Of a stretch of DNA of 16,685 nucleotides, positions 1 through 7,296 are shown one piece after another (the stretch's first letter is position 1; each line of letters opens with the position of its first letter). The notes beneath the pieces were generated by a model. That model saw only the letters and a program-made list of their open reading frames with translations. It was not told the DNA's origin and searched no databases. The stretch spans positions 1 to 16,685 of the forward strand of contig DDQN01000057.1 in the NCBI GenBank assembly GCA_002342685.1, read 5' to 3'. Source of the stretch: Vibrio sp. UBA2441. GTDB taxonomy: Bacteria; Pseudomonadota; Gammaproteobacteria; Enterobacterales; Vibrionaceae. The position numbers and the translations under genes were made by a program.

Positions 1-12
1 ATTAGTTGACCA

Positions 13-741
13 CTACACTTCAACGTCTTTTCTAATACGTTCAGCTACTAACTTCGCATCGTCTAAATTGGTTTCTGAAAATAACATGGCAAACTCTTCA
101 CCGCCAAGCCTGCCTAGTAAATCTTCATGTCTTAAATTTTCTAAGCATATATCAGAAAGTGTGCATATTGATTTATCGCCTACGCCATGTCCATAGGTGT
201 CGTTGATAGCTTTGAAATAGTCGATATCCAACATAAGTACTGACAATGGCCTGTTTTTTCGAATGTGGAAACTGACTTGTTTATCGGCTGAAAAAAAGAA
301 GTGGCGGCGGTTACTTATACCAGTGAGATAGTCGGTATTTGATTCTTTCGTTAATTTATCTTCTATCTCTTTTCTGGGAGATATATCGACTAAAGTCCAG
401 ACAACGCCTTTGTCCAAATCAGGGGAGCTGCTTTTATCTAAAGCAATACCCGAGATACTGAGCCATACGGTTTCGCCAGTTATTTTTTTAAATGGGTAGT
501 CAACGACTAATGGTTTGCCTTTTAATAGACTTTTTTCTATATAGAAGTCGAATAACTCTTGGTGAGGTGGATCTAAATGATAAGAGGACAGTGTGTGGTT
601 TTCAACTTGTGTGAACGAATCGTATCCTAGCAATTCACATGATGCTTTGTTTGCCTGGCTTATACGGAATTGTTTGTCAGTAAGTAAGATACCTGCTAAG
701 CACCTTTCATATAAGCTTCTAAAGTCTATTCGATTTTCCAT
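13..741 (-). CDS. PAS-GGDEF diguanylate cyclase, C-terminally truncated
   Basis: Probable cytoplasmic c-di-GMP-synthesising enzyme with an N-terminal sensor. Residues about 1-125 form a PAS/PAC domain (AGILLTD, ANKASCELLGY, then WLSISGIALD and WTLVDISPRKE). The GGDEF domain begins at about 137 with DYLTGISNRR, continues with LDIDYFKAIND at 171-181, and has the active-site GGEEF at 213-217. The product-inhibition I-site RxxD is intact (R204, D207), five residues before GGEEF. No membrane segment is visible. I chose the ATG at 741; a TTG six codons upstream is also open. The frame ends at TAG (13-15) right after AERIRKDVEV, about 40-50 residues short of a normal GGDEF domain, so the last strand-helix-strand part is missing. 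The reading frame beyond the stop reads WSTN to the window edge, which resembles continued domain sequence. It may therefore be a nonsense-mutated pseudogene. The family call is firm; activity is doubtful. Confidence 0.85.
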   Translation of the reverse strand: MENRIDFRSLYERCLAGILLTDKQFRISQANKASCELLGYDSFTQVENHTLSSYHLDPPHQELFDFYIEKSLLKGKPLVVDYPFKKITGETVWLSISGIALDKSSSPDLDKGVVWTLVDISPRKEIEDKLTKESNTDYLTGISNRRHFFFSADKQVSFHIRKNRPLSVLMLDIDYFKAINDTYGHGVGDKSICTLSDICLENLRHEDLLGRLGGEEFAMLFSETNLDDAKLVAERIRKDVEV

Positions 742-1135
742 AATCGCCCACAGTATCAAATCACCTTAATCTATAATTATATCACTAACCGGGCGATATG
801 TTGCGATTTGTCACGATTGATGCGTTGATCTGCGCGATAGGTGATTTATGCAACCTGGCATCTTAACGAAGATTCGTCTCTTAACTCGTGTTACTAACGT
901 GACATTATAGATTTGCTCAGATAGTTAATAACAGCAGTTAATATAAGGTTTATATCTTAATGCATGTATATTTGAATTGCCTTTATTAGTAATGGATAAT
1001 TATTAAGGCTTGCTTATTTATAACCCTAACCTATACATGAACAGAAATCACACTCTATGAAAAAATAGATCTAATGTGTGTACTATGGCTAACAATTGGC
1101 CCATAAAGCATTTACTCTATTCGGTCTGTTAGGTT
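742..1135. other. Divergent intergenic region, no gene seen
   Basis: This 394-base AT-rich gap separates the minus-strand PAS-GGDEF gene from the plus-strand receiver-TPR gene, so it should carry both promoters. I find no credible coding frame. A possible plus-strand promoter is TTGCTT (1010-1015) with TATACA (1032-1037), spacing 16. An imperfect inverted repeat spans 1049-1080: outer arms CACAC/GTGTG and inner arms CTAT/ATAG around an A-rich loop. It lies between that promoter and the start codon. None of these signals is strong. Confidence 0.5.
1010..1037 (+). promoter_or_regulatory. Possible sigma-70 promoter for receiver-TPR gene
   Basis: TTGCTT at 1010-1015 matches four of six -35 positions. 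TATACA at 1032-1037 matches four of six -10 positions, with a 16-base spacer. It would give a leader of about 90 bases before the ATG at 1136. In DNA this AT-rich such matches also occur by chance. Confidence 0.25.
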
Positions 1136-2491
1136 ATGACTCAAGCTGATTGTATTAAGGTTATGAAAAAAATTAATGAAGCGAAAGCTCTGGTGATAAG
1201 TAGCACCATGAAAGACATCAGTACGGCTTCCATTGCGCTGCAATCTCTAGGGGTGGCCGAACATAATATTCACTCAGTGCATAACTTTAAACTGGCTCTT
1301 CGAAGGGTAACTCAGCCTTCGTACGACATTTACATCATGGATTTTGATCAAGCTGATAGCCGTGAAGAGTTCTACCATAAAGCACAGTCAACCAAATTCA
1401 TTAATGACCTTTCTATTAAGATTTTTCTCACTTCAGAGAAGAAATCTATTTATGGAATTTTAGATCTCGTACCTGACTCTTATTTAATGAGGCCATTTAC
1501 GGCTGCGAAAATAAAATCAAAACTATCTGTCGCATATAATGAGAAAAGTAAATTAAAAAACATTATTGAGAAGGATGTTAATAATAACAAAACATTGTCT
1601 GATTGTAATTTATTAGAGATCTACCACCCGAACTTTTATTATCAGATTATGGAGAAACGAGGAAAGGTTTTTGAAGACATGGGAGAGCAAGAAGTCGTTC
1701 TCAATCTTTATGAATCTATGATTAAACGCATTGACAATAAAGCGAGCCATAGCTGGTTATATGCCCGTTATCTTAAGGCGTTAATTCAAGCCAAAAAGGT
1801 AAAGAAAGCCGATACGATACGAAAACACATTTTAGCGAATAAAGTTAGAATATCGCCAGAGCTATACGATGTAATGATAGATCTAGATATCTGCTTAGGA
1901 AGTATAGAAGAGGCGCAGACGAAATCAGAGTCTATCTGTGCGCTGATCCCATCCAGTTATCAAAGAAAAGAGTTGCTGTCTACCATATACCTTATTCAAG
2001 GTGATTATGAAAAGGCAATGAAACTATTTAACTCAAATTATATGGTCAATAAAGATAGCTATAATGACAAGCCATTAAATATGTTGTATTACCTGAGGTC
2101 GATTTTATATGTAGCTCAGCAAGATGAAGAGTCAAGACACTTATATCTAAACAAGTTTGAATATCAGATGAAGTCCTTTAAATATAAGCAACTTTCAGAT
2201 AACGAAAAGTTAAAGTTAAAACTGTTGCAGCTTCATAAGCGCTATCTTGAAGGAAAAATCAGCGAAGTGCATAGTAAAATTGCTGAAATGACAGAAATTA
2301 TGGGTTCTATGTCCCTGAAAACATTGCATCATTTCATAACGCTATTGGGGCTATTAGGTTTAGAGGCTGAACTGGAGTCCGCCTACGAAATCGCGTTAGC
2401 CAAATTTAGAGAGATTGATACCGATGCTCTGAGCAGAGCACAGATTTACTTGATTGACGGAACGTTTCGTTCGTTTAAACAGGCTAGTTAA
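1136..2491 (+). CDS. Degenerate response-regulator receiver fused to TPR-like region
   Basis: The 451-residue product is soluble and has no signal peptide. Residues about 15-135 look like a CheY-type receiver: a beta strand ALVISS, the candidate phospho-acceptor D69 in YIMDFD, a T99-S100 pair in IFLTSE, and LMRPFT at 117-122 where receivers usually have K-P. The acidic pair expected after the first strand is replaced by Ser (S22-S23), and the conserved Lys is R119, so normal Mg-dependent phosphorylation is doubtful. Residues about 155-450 are almost entirely helical, with TPR-like pairs (for example around QGDYEKAMKLFNSN). No DNA-binding or enzymatic output domain is recognisable, so it probably works by protein-protein contact. 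The start has a weak AGG in GTTAGGTT. An in-frame ATG at codon 10 is an alternative, with AAGG placed very close to it. The specific partner is unknown. Confidence 0.75.
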   Translation: MTQADCIKVMKKINEAKALVISSTMKDISTASIALQSLGVAEHNIHSVHNFKLALRRVTQPSYDIYIMDFDQADSREEFYHKAQSTKFINDLSIKIFLTSEKKSIYGILDLVPDSYLMRPFTAAKIKSKLSVAYNEKSKLKNIIEKDVNNNKTLSDCNLLEIYHPNFYYQIMEKRGKVFEDMGEQEVVLNLYESMIKRIDNKASHSWLYARYLKALIQAKKVKKADTIRKHILANKVRISPELYDVMIDLDICLGSIEEAQTKSESICALIPSSYQRKELLSTIYLIQGDYEKAMKLFNSNYMVNKDSYNDKPLNMLYYLRSILYVAQQDEESRHLYLNKFEYQMKSFKYKQLSDNEKLKLKLLQLHKRYLEGKISEVHSKIAEMTEIMGSMSLKTLHHFITLLGLLGLEAELESAYEIALAKFREIDTDALSRAQIYLIDGTFRSFKQAS

Positions 2492-2539
2492 AGCATGCAT
2501 CTCCCTTCATTTGCAACAATTGGTTTCATAGGTCAAATT

Positions 2540-2560
2540 CGCGTTATGTCCTATAACGCG
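2540..2560. repeat. Perfect 8-bp inverted repeat upstream of cyaB
   Basis: Arms CGCGTTAT and ATAACGCG enclose the 5-base loop GTCCT. It lies 49 bases after the receiver-TPR stop and 22 bases before the cyaB ATG. No T-run follows on either strand, so a classical terminator is unlikely. It could be an operator or an mRNA hairpin in the cyaB leader. Confidence 0.6.
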
Positions 2561-2582
2561 ATAATTTCAGGGTAAATAACAT

Positions 2583-3122
2583 ATGAGCCATGAACACTTT
2601 AAAGGAAAATATGAAGTTGAGCTTAAGTATCGCCTTCCTGATAAACAGGCTTTTCTTGAGGTTTTAAGTTCGCTAGACCATGAAGTAATGCTCGAAAACA
2701 ACCTTGAATCAGACTGTTATTTTGACTTACCTGATCAATCCCTTAAGCATCAGAATAAAAGTGTCTGTATTAGAGAAATGCAACCTTCGGGTATTCTACT
2801 TTGGATCATGAAAGGACCGGAAGCTGACCGATGTGAAGCGGTTAATATTTCTGACGCAGAAAAAGCCAAATCTATCCTGCTTACAATGGGGTACTCAATA
2901 TTATTTAGAATGGAAAAAACGCGTAGTATTTATTTTGTTGGAGAGTACCACCTAACTTTAGATCACTTAGATGATGTGGGTGATTTTGCTGAATTTGCCA
3001 TAATGACGGATGATGAATCTAAATTGAAATATTATCGCAGAGAACTGGTTAAATTGGCCGATCAGTTTGGCTTATCTGGGTCACAACTTGAATATCGGTC
3101 ATATAGAGAATTATGTTCATAA
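2583..3122 (+). CDS. cyaB: Class IV adenylate cyclase (CYTH family)
   Basis: The 179-residue cytoplasmic enzyme should convert ATP to cyclic AMP and pyrophosphate. The CYTH signature ExExK is at E11-V-E13-L-K15, preceded by the HFKGKY segment typical of the Aeromonas CyaB (AC2) and Yersinia class IV cyclases. Further family blocks, recognised from memory of AC2, are KSVCIREMQPSGI, KGPEADRCEAVNI, RRSIYFVG-like TRSIYFVG, FAEFAIMTDDE and LEYRSYR near the end. Length equals the family's. The start is set by CAGGGTAA nine bases upstream of the ATG. It leads a run of closely spaced plus-strand genes; the next gene is 29 bases on. Class IV enzymes are rare beside the usual class I CyaA, which is not in this window. 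The alternative CYTH activity, thiamine triphosphatase or triphosphate tunnel metalloenzyme, is less likely given the close match to CyaB. Confidence 0.93.
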   Translation: MSHEHFKGKYEVELKYRLPDKQAFLEVLSSLDHEVMLENNLESDCYFDLPDQSLKHQNKSVCIREMQPSGILLWIMKGPEADRCEAVNISDAEKAKSILLTMGYSILFRMEKTRSIYFVGEYHLTLDHLDDVGDFAEFAIMTDDESKLKYYRRELVKLADQFGLSGSQLEYRSYRELCS

Positions 3123-3151
3123 AATAAACGAAACAAGTAGTCTGAATACAC

Positions 3152-3727
3152 ATGAAAAAGATCATTTTTAGCTTAATAGTGAGTTTGTTATTGCCTAACC
3201 TGGCTTATGCCCATGTCGATGCATCTGATGGAGGTTTTTGGTCTGGTCTGAACCATCCTGTGTTAGGTCTGGACCATTTACTTGCCATGGTGAGTGTGGG
3301 AGTGCTGAGTGCTCAAATGGGAGGGCGGGCTATATGGTCGGTGCCTACCACCTTTGTTTTAGTCATGTTGCTCGGTGGTATTTTGGGAATGCAAAATATT
3401 CAGCTAATATCTGTTGAGTTGGGTATTGCTTTTTCGGTATTTGTGCTGGGTATCGCTATTGCAGCGGATAAGAAATTTTCTGCGATATGGACTATGTTTT
3501 TTGTCGGTATTTTTGCTTTATTTCACGGGCATGCGCATGGTGTGGAAATGCCAAGTTTAGCCAGTCCGGTGCTCTATGCTCTCGGGTTTGTTTCTGGCAC
3601 CGCTGTTATTCATATTGCCGGGGTAGTAATTGGCTCGTATGCAAATAGCAGTGCTTACGGGGAAAAACTAATGCGGTATTCTGGAGCTGGTATCGCTGGA
3701 ACAGGGCTCTATTTTATCTTTAGCTAA
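3152..3727 (+). CDS. HupE/UreJ family metal permease
   Basis: This 191-residue inner-membrane protein probably moves nickel or a similar divalent metal. A cleavable signal peptide is likely (NLAYA|H, cut after residue 20), leaving His at the mature N-terminus, as is typical of HupE/UreJ. The family motif HPxxGxDHxxxM is at H35-P36-V-L-G39-L-D41-H42-L-L-A-M46. A second His-rich motif, FHGHAHG, is at 124-130. About six hydrophobic segments follow the signal peptide. No hydrogenase or urease genes are nearby, so the metal and purpose are open. The ribosome-binding site is weak (no clear GGAG before the ATG), so translation may depend on the upstream cyaB message. The family call is firm; the substrate is inferred. 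Confidence 0.9.
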   Translation: MKKIIFSLIVSLLLPNLAYAHVDASDGGFWSGLNHPVLGLDHLLAMVSVGVLSAQMGGRAIWSVPTTFVLVMLLGGILGMQNIQLISVELGIAFSVFVLGIAIAADKKFSAIWTMFFVGIFALFHGHAHGVEMPSLASPVLYALGFVSGTAVIHIAGVVIGSYANSSAYGEKLMRYSGAGIAGTGLYFIFS

Positions 3728-3751
3728 GTTGAATAAATTAGCGAGGTTACC

Positions 3752-4612
3752 ATGGATGAGATTGGAAATGCGGCGCTCATTGTCGAGGGTGGTGCGATGC
3801 GAGGAGTTTTTTCTTGCGGCATTTTGGATCATTTTTTGTCGGTAGGTTTTTCTCCATTTGATAGTTTTTGGGGTGTTTCAGCAGGCGCTTCTAATTTGAC
3901 TGCGTATCTGGCCAATATGCCAGAAAGAAACCTGAAAATTTATACCGATTATAGCTGTCGTAAAGAATTCATTCGTTTCGACAACATATTACATGGTCAG
4001 GATATTATGGATCTAGATTGGCTTTGGGATGTGACGCTTTCAGAGTTGGGATTAGATCTTGCTAAGATAGAGGCGGATGGTCGCCCTTTCTTCATGGGGG
4101 TCACCAATAGAGATACCGGAAAGGCGGTTTATTGGCCTGCGACAGAGCAGAGCCTTATTGAGACAATGAAGGCGAGCAGTGCGTTGCCTGTTTTGTATAA
4201 GAACGGCGTTAAACTATCAGATGGGAACTATTATTTTGATGGTGGAGTTTCGGACTCTATTCCGGTTGAAGAAGTAATAAGGCGTGGTGCGAAGCGCATC
4301 ATGATCTTAAGAAGCCAGCAGTATGATTATCGAAAATCGGCGGTTAAATTTCCCTATCTGGTAAAAAAAATGTTGGCTAAGACACCACAGTTAGTGGAGC
4401 CTTTGCTTGATCGTGCGGAAAAATATAACGCTTCAATTGATTTGATTCGAAACCCGCCTGTAGGCGTAGAGATCGTTGAAGTCTGCCCTCCAGAGTCTTT
4501 TCAACTTAAGCGATTAACTCGAGATCCTAAACCACTTTTTCATGGTTATAACCTAGGGAAATTAGCGGCAATTGAGGTAATTGAAAAATGGGGTCATGTA
4601 AATGGGTATTGA
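3752..4612 (+). CDS. Patatin-like phospholipase, YjjU type
   Basis: This 286-residue predicted serine lipid acyl hydrolase has the Ser-Asp dyad of patatins. The oxyanion-hole glycine motif GGAMRG is at 13-18, the nucleophile elbow GVSAG at 41-45 (S43), and the catalytic DGG at 163-165 (D163) followed by VSDSIPVEEVIRRGAKRIMIL. Length and the unfused single domain match the E. coli YjjU group. There is no signal peptide or membrane anchor, so it is cytoplasmic or peripheral. GAGG lies six bases upstream of the ATG. Its stop overlaps the following acetyltransferase start by 11 bases, indicating coupled translation. The likely substrate is a phospholipid or acyl ester; the physiological role is not established. 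Confidence 0.9.
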   Translation: MDEIGNAALIVEGGAMRGVFSCGILDHFLSVGFSPFDSFWGVSAGASNLTAYLANMPERNLKIYTDYSCRKEFIRFDNILHGQDIMDLDWLWDVTLSELGLDLAKIEADGRPFFMGVTNRDTGKAVYWPATEQSLIETMKASSALPVLYKNGVKLSDGNYYFDGGVSDSIPVEEVIRRGAKRIMILRSQQYDYRKSAVKFPYLVKKMLAKTPQLVEPLLDRAEKYNASIDLIRNPPVGVEIVEVCPPESFQLKRLTRDPKPLFHGYNLGKLAAIEVIEKWGHVNGY

Positions 4613-5159
4613 AACACCTAGGTTGATATTAAGACAATGGCAAGCCAGTGATCTGGAGCCATTTCATCAATTAAATAGAGATCCGAATGTGATGCGCTAT
4701 TTTCCTGCTATTTTATCTAAGCAAGAGAGCGATAGTATTGCGGAGCGCTTGACCCTGATAATAGAAAAAACGGGCTGGGGTTTTTGGGCTGTTGAACTAA
4801 AAGAAACTAACGAGTTCATAGGTTTTGTTGGGTTACTGAGCCAAGATGAAAGCGGTATTCCGGAAACACCGTTTGTTGAAATTGGCTGGCGACTTTCATA
4901 TGCGTATTGGGGTAAAGGCTACGCTTCAGAGGCTGCTCATGCTTGCCTTAAATTCGCATTTGAGCAGCTAAATTTAGACGCTGTATATGCATTTACTGCT
5001 CTACCGAATAAACCATCGCGTAAGGTAATGGAAAGGCTGGAAATGCACAACATCAAACACGATTTTGACCACCCAAGCCTAGCCAAGGGACATGTTTTAG
5101 AACGGCATTGTTTGTATAAAATAACCAGCAACCAATGGTCTTTAATTTCCGCTTTATGA
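4602..5159 (+). CDS. GNAT acetyltransferase, RimJ/RimL-like
   Basis: The 185-residue cytoplasmic N-acetyltransferase belongs to the Acetyltransf_3 type. It opens with ETPRLILRQW and DLEPFHQLNRDPNVMRYFP, typical of RimJ/RimL-like enzymes. It has the central strand EIGWRL (93-98), followed by the acetyl-CoA loop YWGKGYASEA (102-111). N136 and S139 in ALPNKPSRKVMERL form the usual motif B region, ending LEM where LGF/LGM is common. The target could be a protein N-terminus, an amino sugar or a small amine, and cannot be told from sequence. The start lies inside the end of the patatin gene and has a poor ribosome-binding site, consistent with translational coupling. The NUDIX gene follows 11 bases later. 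Confidence 0.88.
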   Translation: MGIETPRLILRQWQASDLEPFHQLNRDPNVMRYFPAILSKQESDSIAERLTLIIEKTGWGFWAVELKETNEFIGFVGLLSQDESGIPETPFVEIGWRLSYAYWGKGYASEAAHACLKFAFEQLNLDAVYAFTALPNKPSRKVMERLEMHNIKHDFDHPSLAKGHVLERHCLYKITSNQWSLISAL

Positions 5160-5170
5160 GGAGTTAATCG

Positions 5171-5620
5171 GTGATTCCAGTAAATACGTCGGTCGTTGCC
5201 GGAGTGGCATTATCTCAGTTTGGTGATGAGACCAAGTTACTATTAATGAAACGCACGAGAGAAGAGTATTGGTGTCATATTGCCGGGAAAATTGAGCCGG
5301 GAGAATTGGCTTGGCAGGCAATGATTCGTGAGTTCATGGAAGAGACTCAAATAGAGGTAAACTCGCTATATAATGGTGAGTACCTAGAGCAATTTTATGA
5401 AGCTAATAGCAATCAACTCCTGATAATTCCTAGCTTTGTGGTGGTATGTCCGCCAGAACAAAAAGTCGTACTGAATTCAGAACATACTGACTATAAATGG
5501 TGTTCATTGGAAGAGGCTAAATCTATAGTGCCTTTTCCAAATCAGCGTTTATTATACAATCATGTTTGGCAGCACTTTGTCATCAACCCTCCGTCTGAGT
5601 TTTTACGGATAACGTTGTAG
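5171..5620 (+). CDS. NUDIX hydrolase
   Basis: This 149-residue cytoplasmic pyrophosphohydrolase acts on a nucleoside diphosphate linked to another moiety. The NUDIX box runs from G39 to I61: G-x5-E45-x7-R53-E54-F-x-E57-E58-T-Q-I. All metal-binding glutamates are present, but the usual Gly near the end of the box is Gln (Q60). The start is GTG, supported by GAGGAG seven bases upstream and by an in-frame stop just before it; the next in-frame Met (M26) would remove the first beta strands. It is the last gene of the closely spaced series that begins at cyaB. The substrate cannot be assigned; dATP/8-oxo-dGTP-type clean-up is possible but unproven. Confidence 0.9.
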   Translation: MIPVNTSVVAGVALSQFGDETKLLLMKRTREEYWCHIAGKIEPGELAWQAMIREFMEETQIEVNSLYNGEYLEQFYEANSNQLLIIPSFVVVCPPEQKVVLNSEHTDYKWCSLEEAKSIVPFPNQRLLYNHVWQHFVINPPSEFLRITL

Positions 5621-5738
5621 ATGCAGTACTGAGCGCATTTGGTTACAGGAACACTGTTTGTTATGCAGTTCCACCGCGCTTTGTTAGCGTGATGGATCCG
5701 ACTATCGATATTGACTTACCATTAACGTGGCGTTCGTA

Positions 5739-6968
5739 TTAGTCAGCACTGTTTTCGAAATGATATGATTCCGGAACAACAACAATACCCTTTTCAGAAA
5801 TCTGAAATCGCTTACTATCCTCTACCGAGTTAAAACCTATTTTTGTGCCGGCAGGAATAACGACATGTTTATCAATAATACAGTTTCTTAGTTGGCAGCC
5901 TTCTCCTACCTGAACGTTATCAAACAGTATTGAATCTGCAATGGTGGCACTGTCTTCAATGCGTACTCCCGGAGACAGAACAGAGTTTTGAACTGAGCCA
6001 CCAGAAATAACAACACCATTGGAAATAATGGAGTTAATGAAAATACCTTCGTTACCAGTCACAGACGAAACGGTTCTGGCGGGAGGGAGTTGGGGTTCGT
6101 AGGTTCTAATTGCCCAGTCTTGCTGATAAAGATCCATTGGAGCAATAGGATTAAGCAAATCCATATTGGCTTGATAATAAGAATCTATGCTTCCTACGTC
6201 GCGCCAATAAGCATCATTGGTTACCCGACCGCTGTCTCCACCAAACTCATGTGAATACACGCGCTCACCGTCGATGAGTTTAGGGATAATGTCGTTGCCG
6301 AAATCGTTACTGGAGTTTAGATTATCGGCATCTTGCTCTAAAGCTTCAATAAGGGCATCAATAGAGAAAATATAAATACCCATAGAAACAAGGCTACGGT
6401 CTTGGTTTTTAGGCGTGGCTGCGGGTTGTTTAGGTTTTTCAGAAAAAGCGATGATCTTGTGGCTGTCGTCTACCGACATAACACCAAATGCCGAGGCTTC
6501 TTCTATCGGTACTTCCATACATGCTATCGTGAGGTCGGCGTTTGTTTGTTTATGCTTTTGAAGCATGGCATCGTAATCCATACGGTAGATATGATCACCG
6601 GAAAGCACCACAACATATTTCGCTTCGCTACGAGATAGCAGCCATAAGTTTTGATAAATAGCATCAGCGGTGCCGCTATACCACTTATCACCCTGACGCA
6701 TTTGAGGTGGAACCACGGTGATATATTCACCTAGTTCTGGATTGAATACTGACCAGCCATCGCGCAAATGTTTCTGCAGTGAATGCGATTTATATTGCGT
6801 GAGTACCAGAATTCGGCGTAAGCCAGAATGAAGACAGTTGGTGAGGGTGAAATCAATAATTCGGTATTTCCCGCCAAATGGCACTGCGGGTTTGGCCCTG
6901 TTGTCGGTGAGAGGGGATAAACGCGATCCCATCCCTCCTGCGAGCACAACGGTTAATGTTTCCTGCAT
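5739..6968 (-). CDS. glgC: Glucose-1-phosphate adenylyltransferase
   Basis: The enzyme makes ADP-glucose and pyrophosphate from ATP and glucose-1-phosphate, the committed step of bacterial glycogen synthesis in the cytosol. In 409 residues it has the nucleotide-binding start VVLAGGMGSRLSPLT (7-21), RAKPAVPFGGKYRIIDF (24-40), SGDHIYRMDY, the glucose-phosphate site FSEKP, SMGIYIF and YWRDVG. A C-terminal left-handed beta-helix follows from about residue 285. The ATG at 6968 is chosen because AGGGAG lies eight bases upstream and the protein then starts at the usual place; the frame is open 17 codons further but that extension is non-homologous. It resembles the second-chromosome GlgC of Vibrio as I recall it. 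One oddity: the position of the E. coli fructose-1,6-bisphosphate-binding Lys39 is Asn (N23). No other glg gene is adjacent. Confidence 0.96.
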   Translation of the reverse strand: MQETLTVVLAGGMGSRLSPLTDNRAKPAVPFGGKYRIIDFTLTNCLHSGLRRILVLTQYKSHSLQKHLRDGWSVFNPELGEYITVVPPQMRQGDKWYSGTADAIYQNLWLLSRSEAKYVVVLSGDHIYRMDYDAMLQKHKQTNADLTIACMEVPIEEASAFGVMSVDDSHKIIAFSEKPKQPAATPKNQDRSLVSMGIYIFSIDALIEALEQDADNLNSSNDFGNDIIPKLIDGERVYSHEFGGDSGRVTNDAYWRDVGSIDSYYQANMDLLNPIAPMDLYQQDWAIRTYEPQLPPARTVSSVTGNEGIFINSIISNGVVISGGSVQNSVLSPGVRIEDSATIADSILFDNVQVGEGCQLRNCIIDKHVVIPAGTKIGFNSVEDSKRFQISEKGIVVVPESYHFENSAD

Positions 6969-7296
6969 CTCTTCACTCCCTGAATATGTGCATATTTTGA
7001 ATATATTGGATATAGACAATCAAGGATCGGGCCAAAAGTTAACTGATTGAAAATTAATAGGTATTAAATTGGTTTAAACGCTGTTGCACTAAAATAGAAT
7101 GAGTAAGAAAAATAAATGCACCATAATAACGCACTGCTCTGTAATGTGAGCAATATTGGGTGCAGTTATATGCACAATCATCATTTGTAGATCAAATACA
7201 GGTGATTCTGCGTTTGGGGCGTCGAAAGAAAGAGGAGCGTAAGGAGCGGCTCCTCAATAGTGTAGGGGACGTTACTTGTTGCTTGTGTATGTAAGC
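6969..7296 (-). other. glgC upstream region with palindromes
   Basis: This 328-base gap lies between copG and glgC, both on the minus strand. It holds the copG terminator-like hairpin (7232-7255) and presumably the glgC promoter, though I cannot pick a convincing -35/-10 pair. Two short inverted repeats stand out: TGCTC/GAGCA with an 8-base centre at 7135-7152, and GTGCA/TGCAC with a 6-base centre at 7160-7175. They are adjacent and could be regulator sites for glgC. No coding frame is credible. Confidence 0.45.
7232..7255 (-). terminator. Rho-independent terminator candidate after copG
   Basis: Read on the minus strand, arms GAGGAGC and GCTCCTC enclose a 10-base loop and are followed at once by TTTCTTTC. 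It begins about 40 bases beyond the copG stop codon, as expected for the end of the copper cluster transcript. The loop can also form a competing short hairpin, and the T tract is interrupted. Confidence 0.55.

Noticed and set aside
742..1135. Possible small RNA gene in the divergent gap
   Set aside because: The inverted repeat at 1049-1080 is imperfect and no terminator with a T-run follows, so an RNA gene cannot be supported.
5621..5738. Terminator between the convergent NUDIX and glgC genes
   Set aside because: Only a weak CGCT/AGCG hairpin near 5678-5688 without a T-run was found, which is not enough to call.
6402..7050. Several 68-78-codon frames on both strands within glgC
   Set aside because: All overlap conserved GlgC coding sequence and show no domain, signal peptide or ribosome-binding site.
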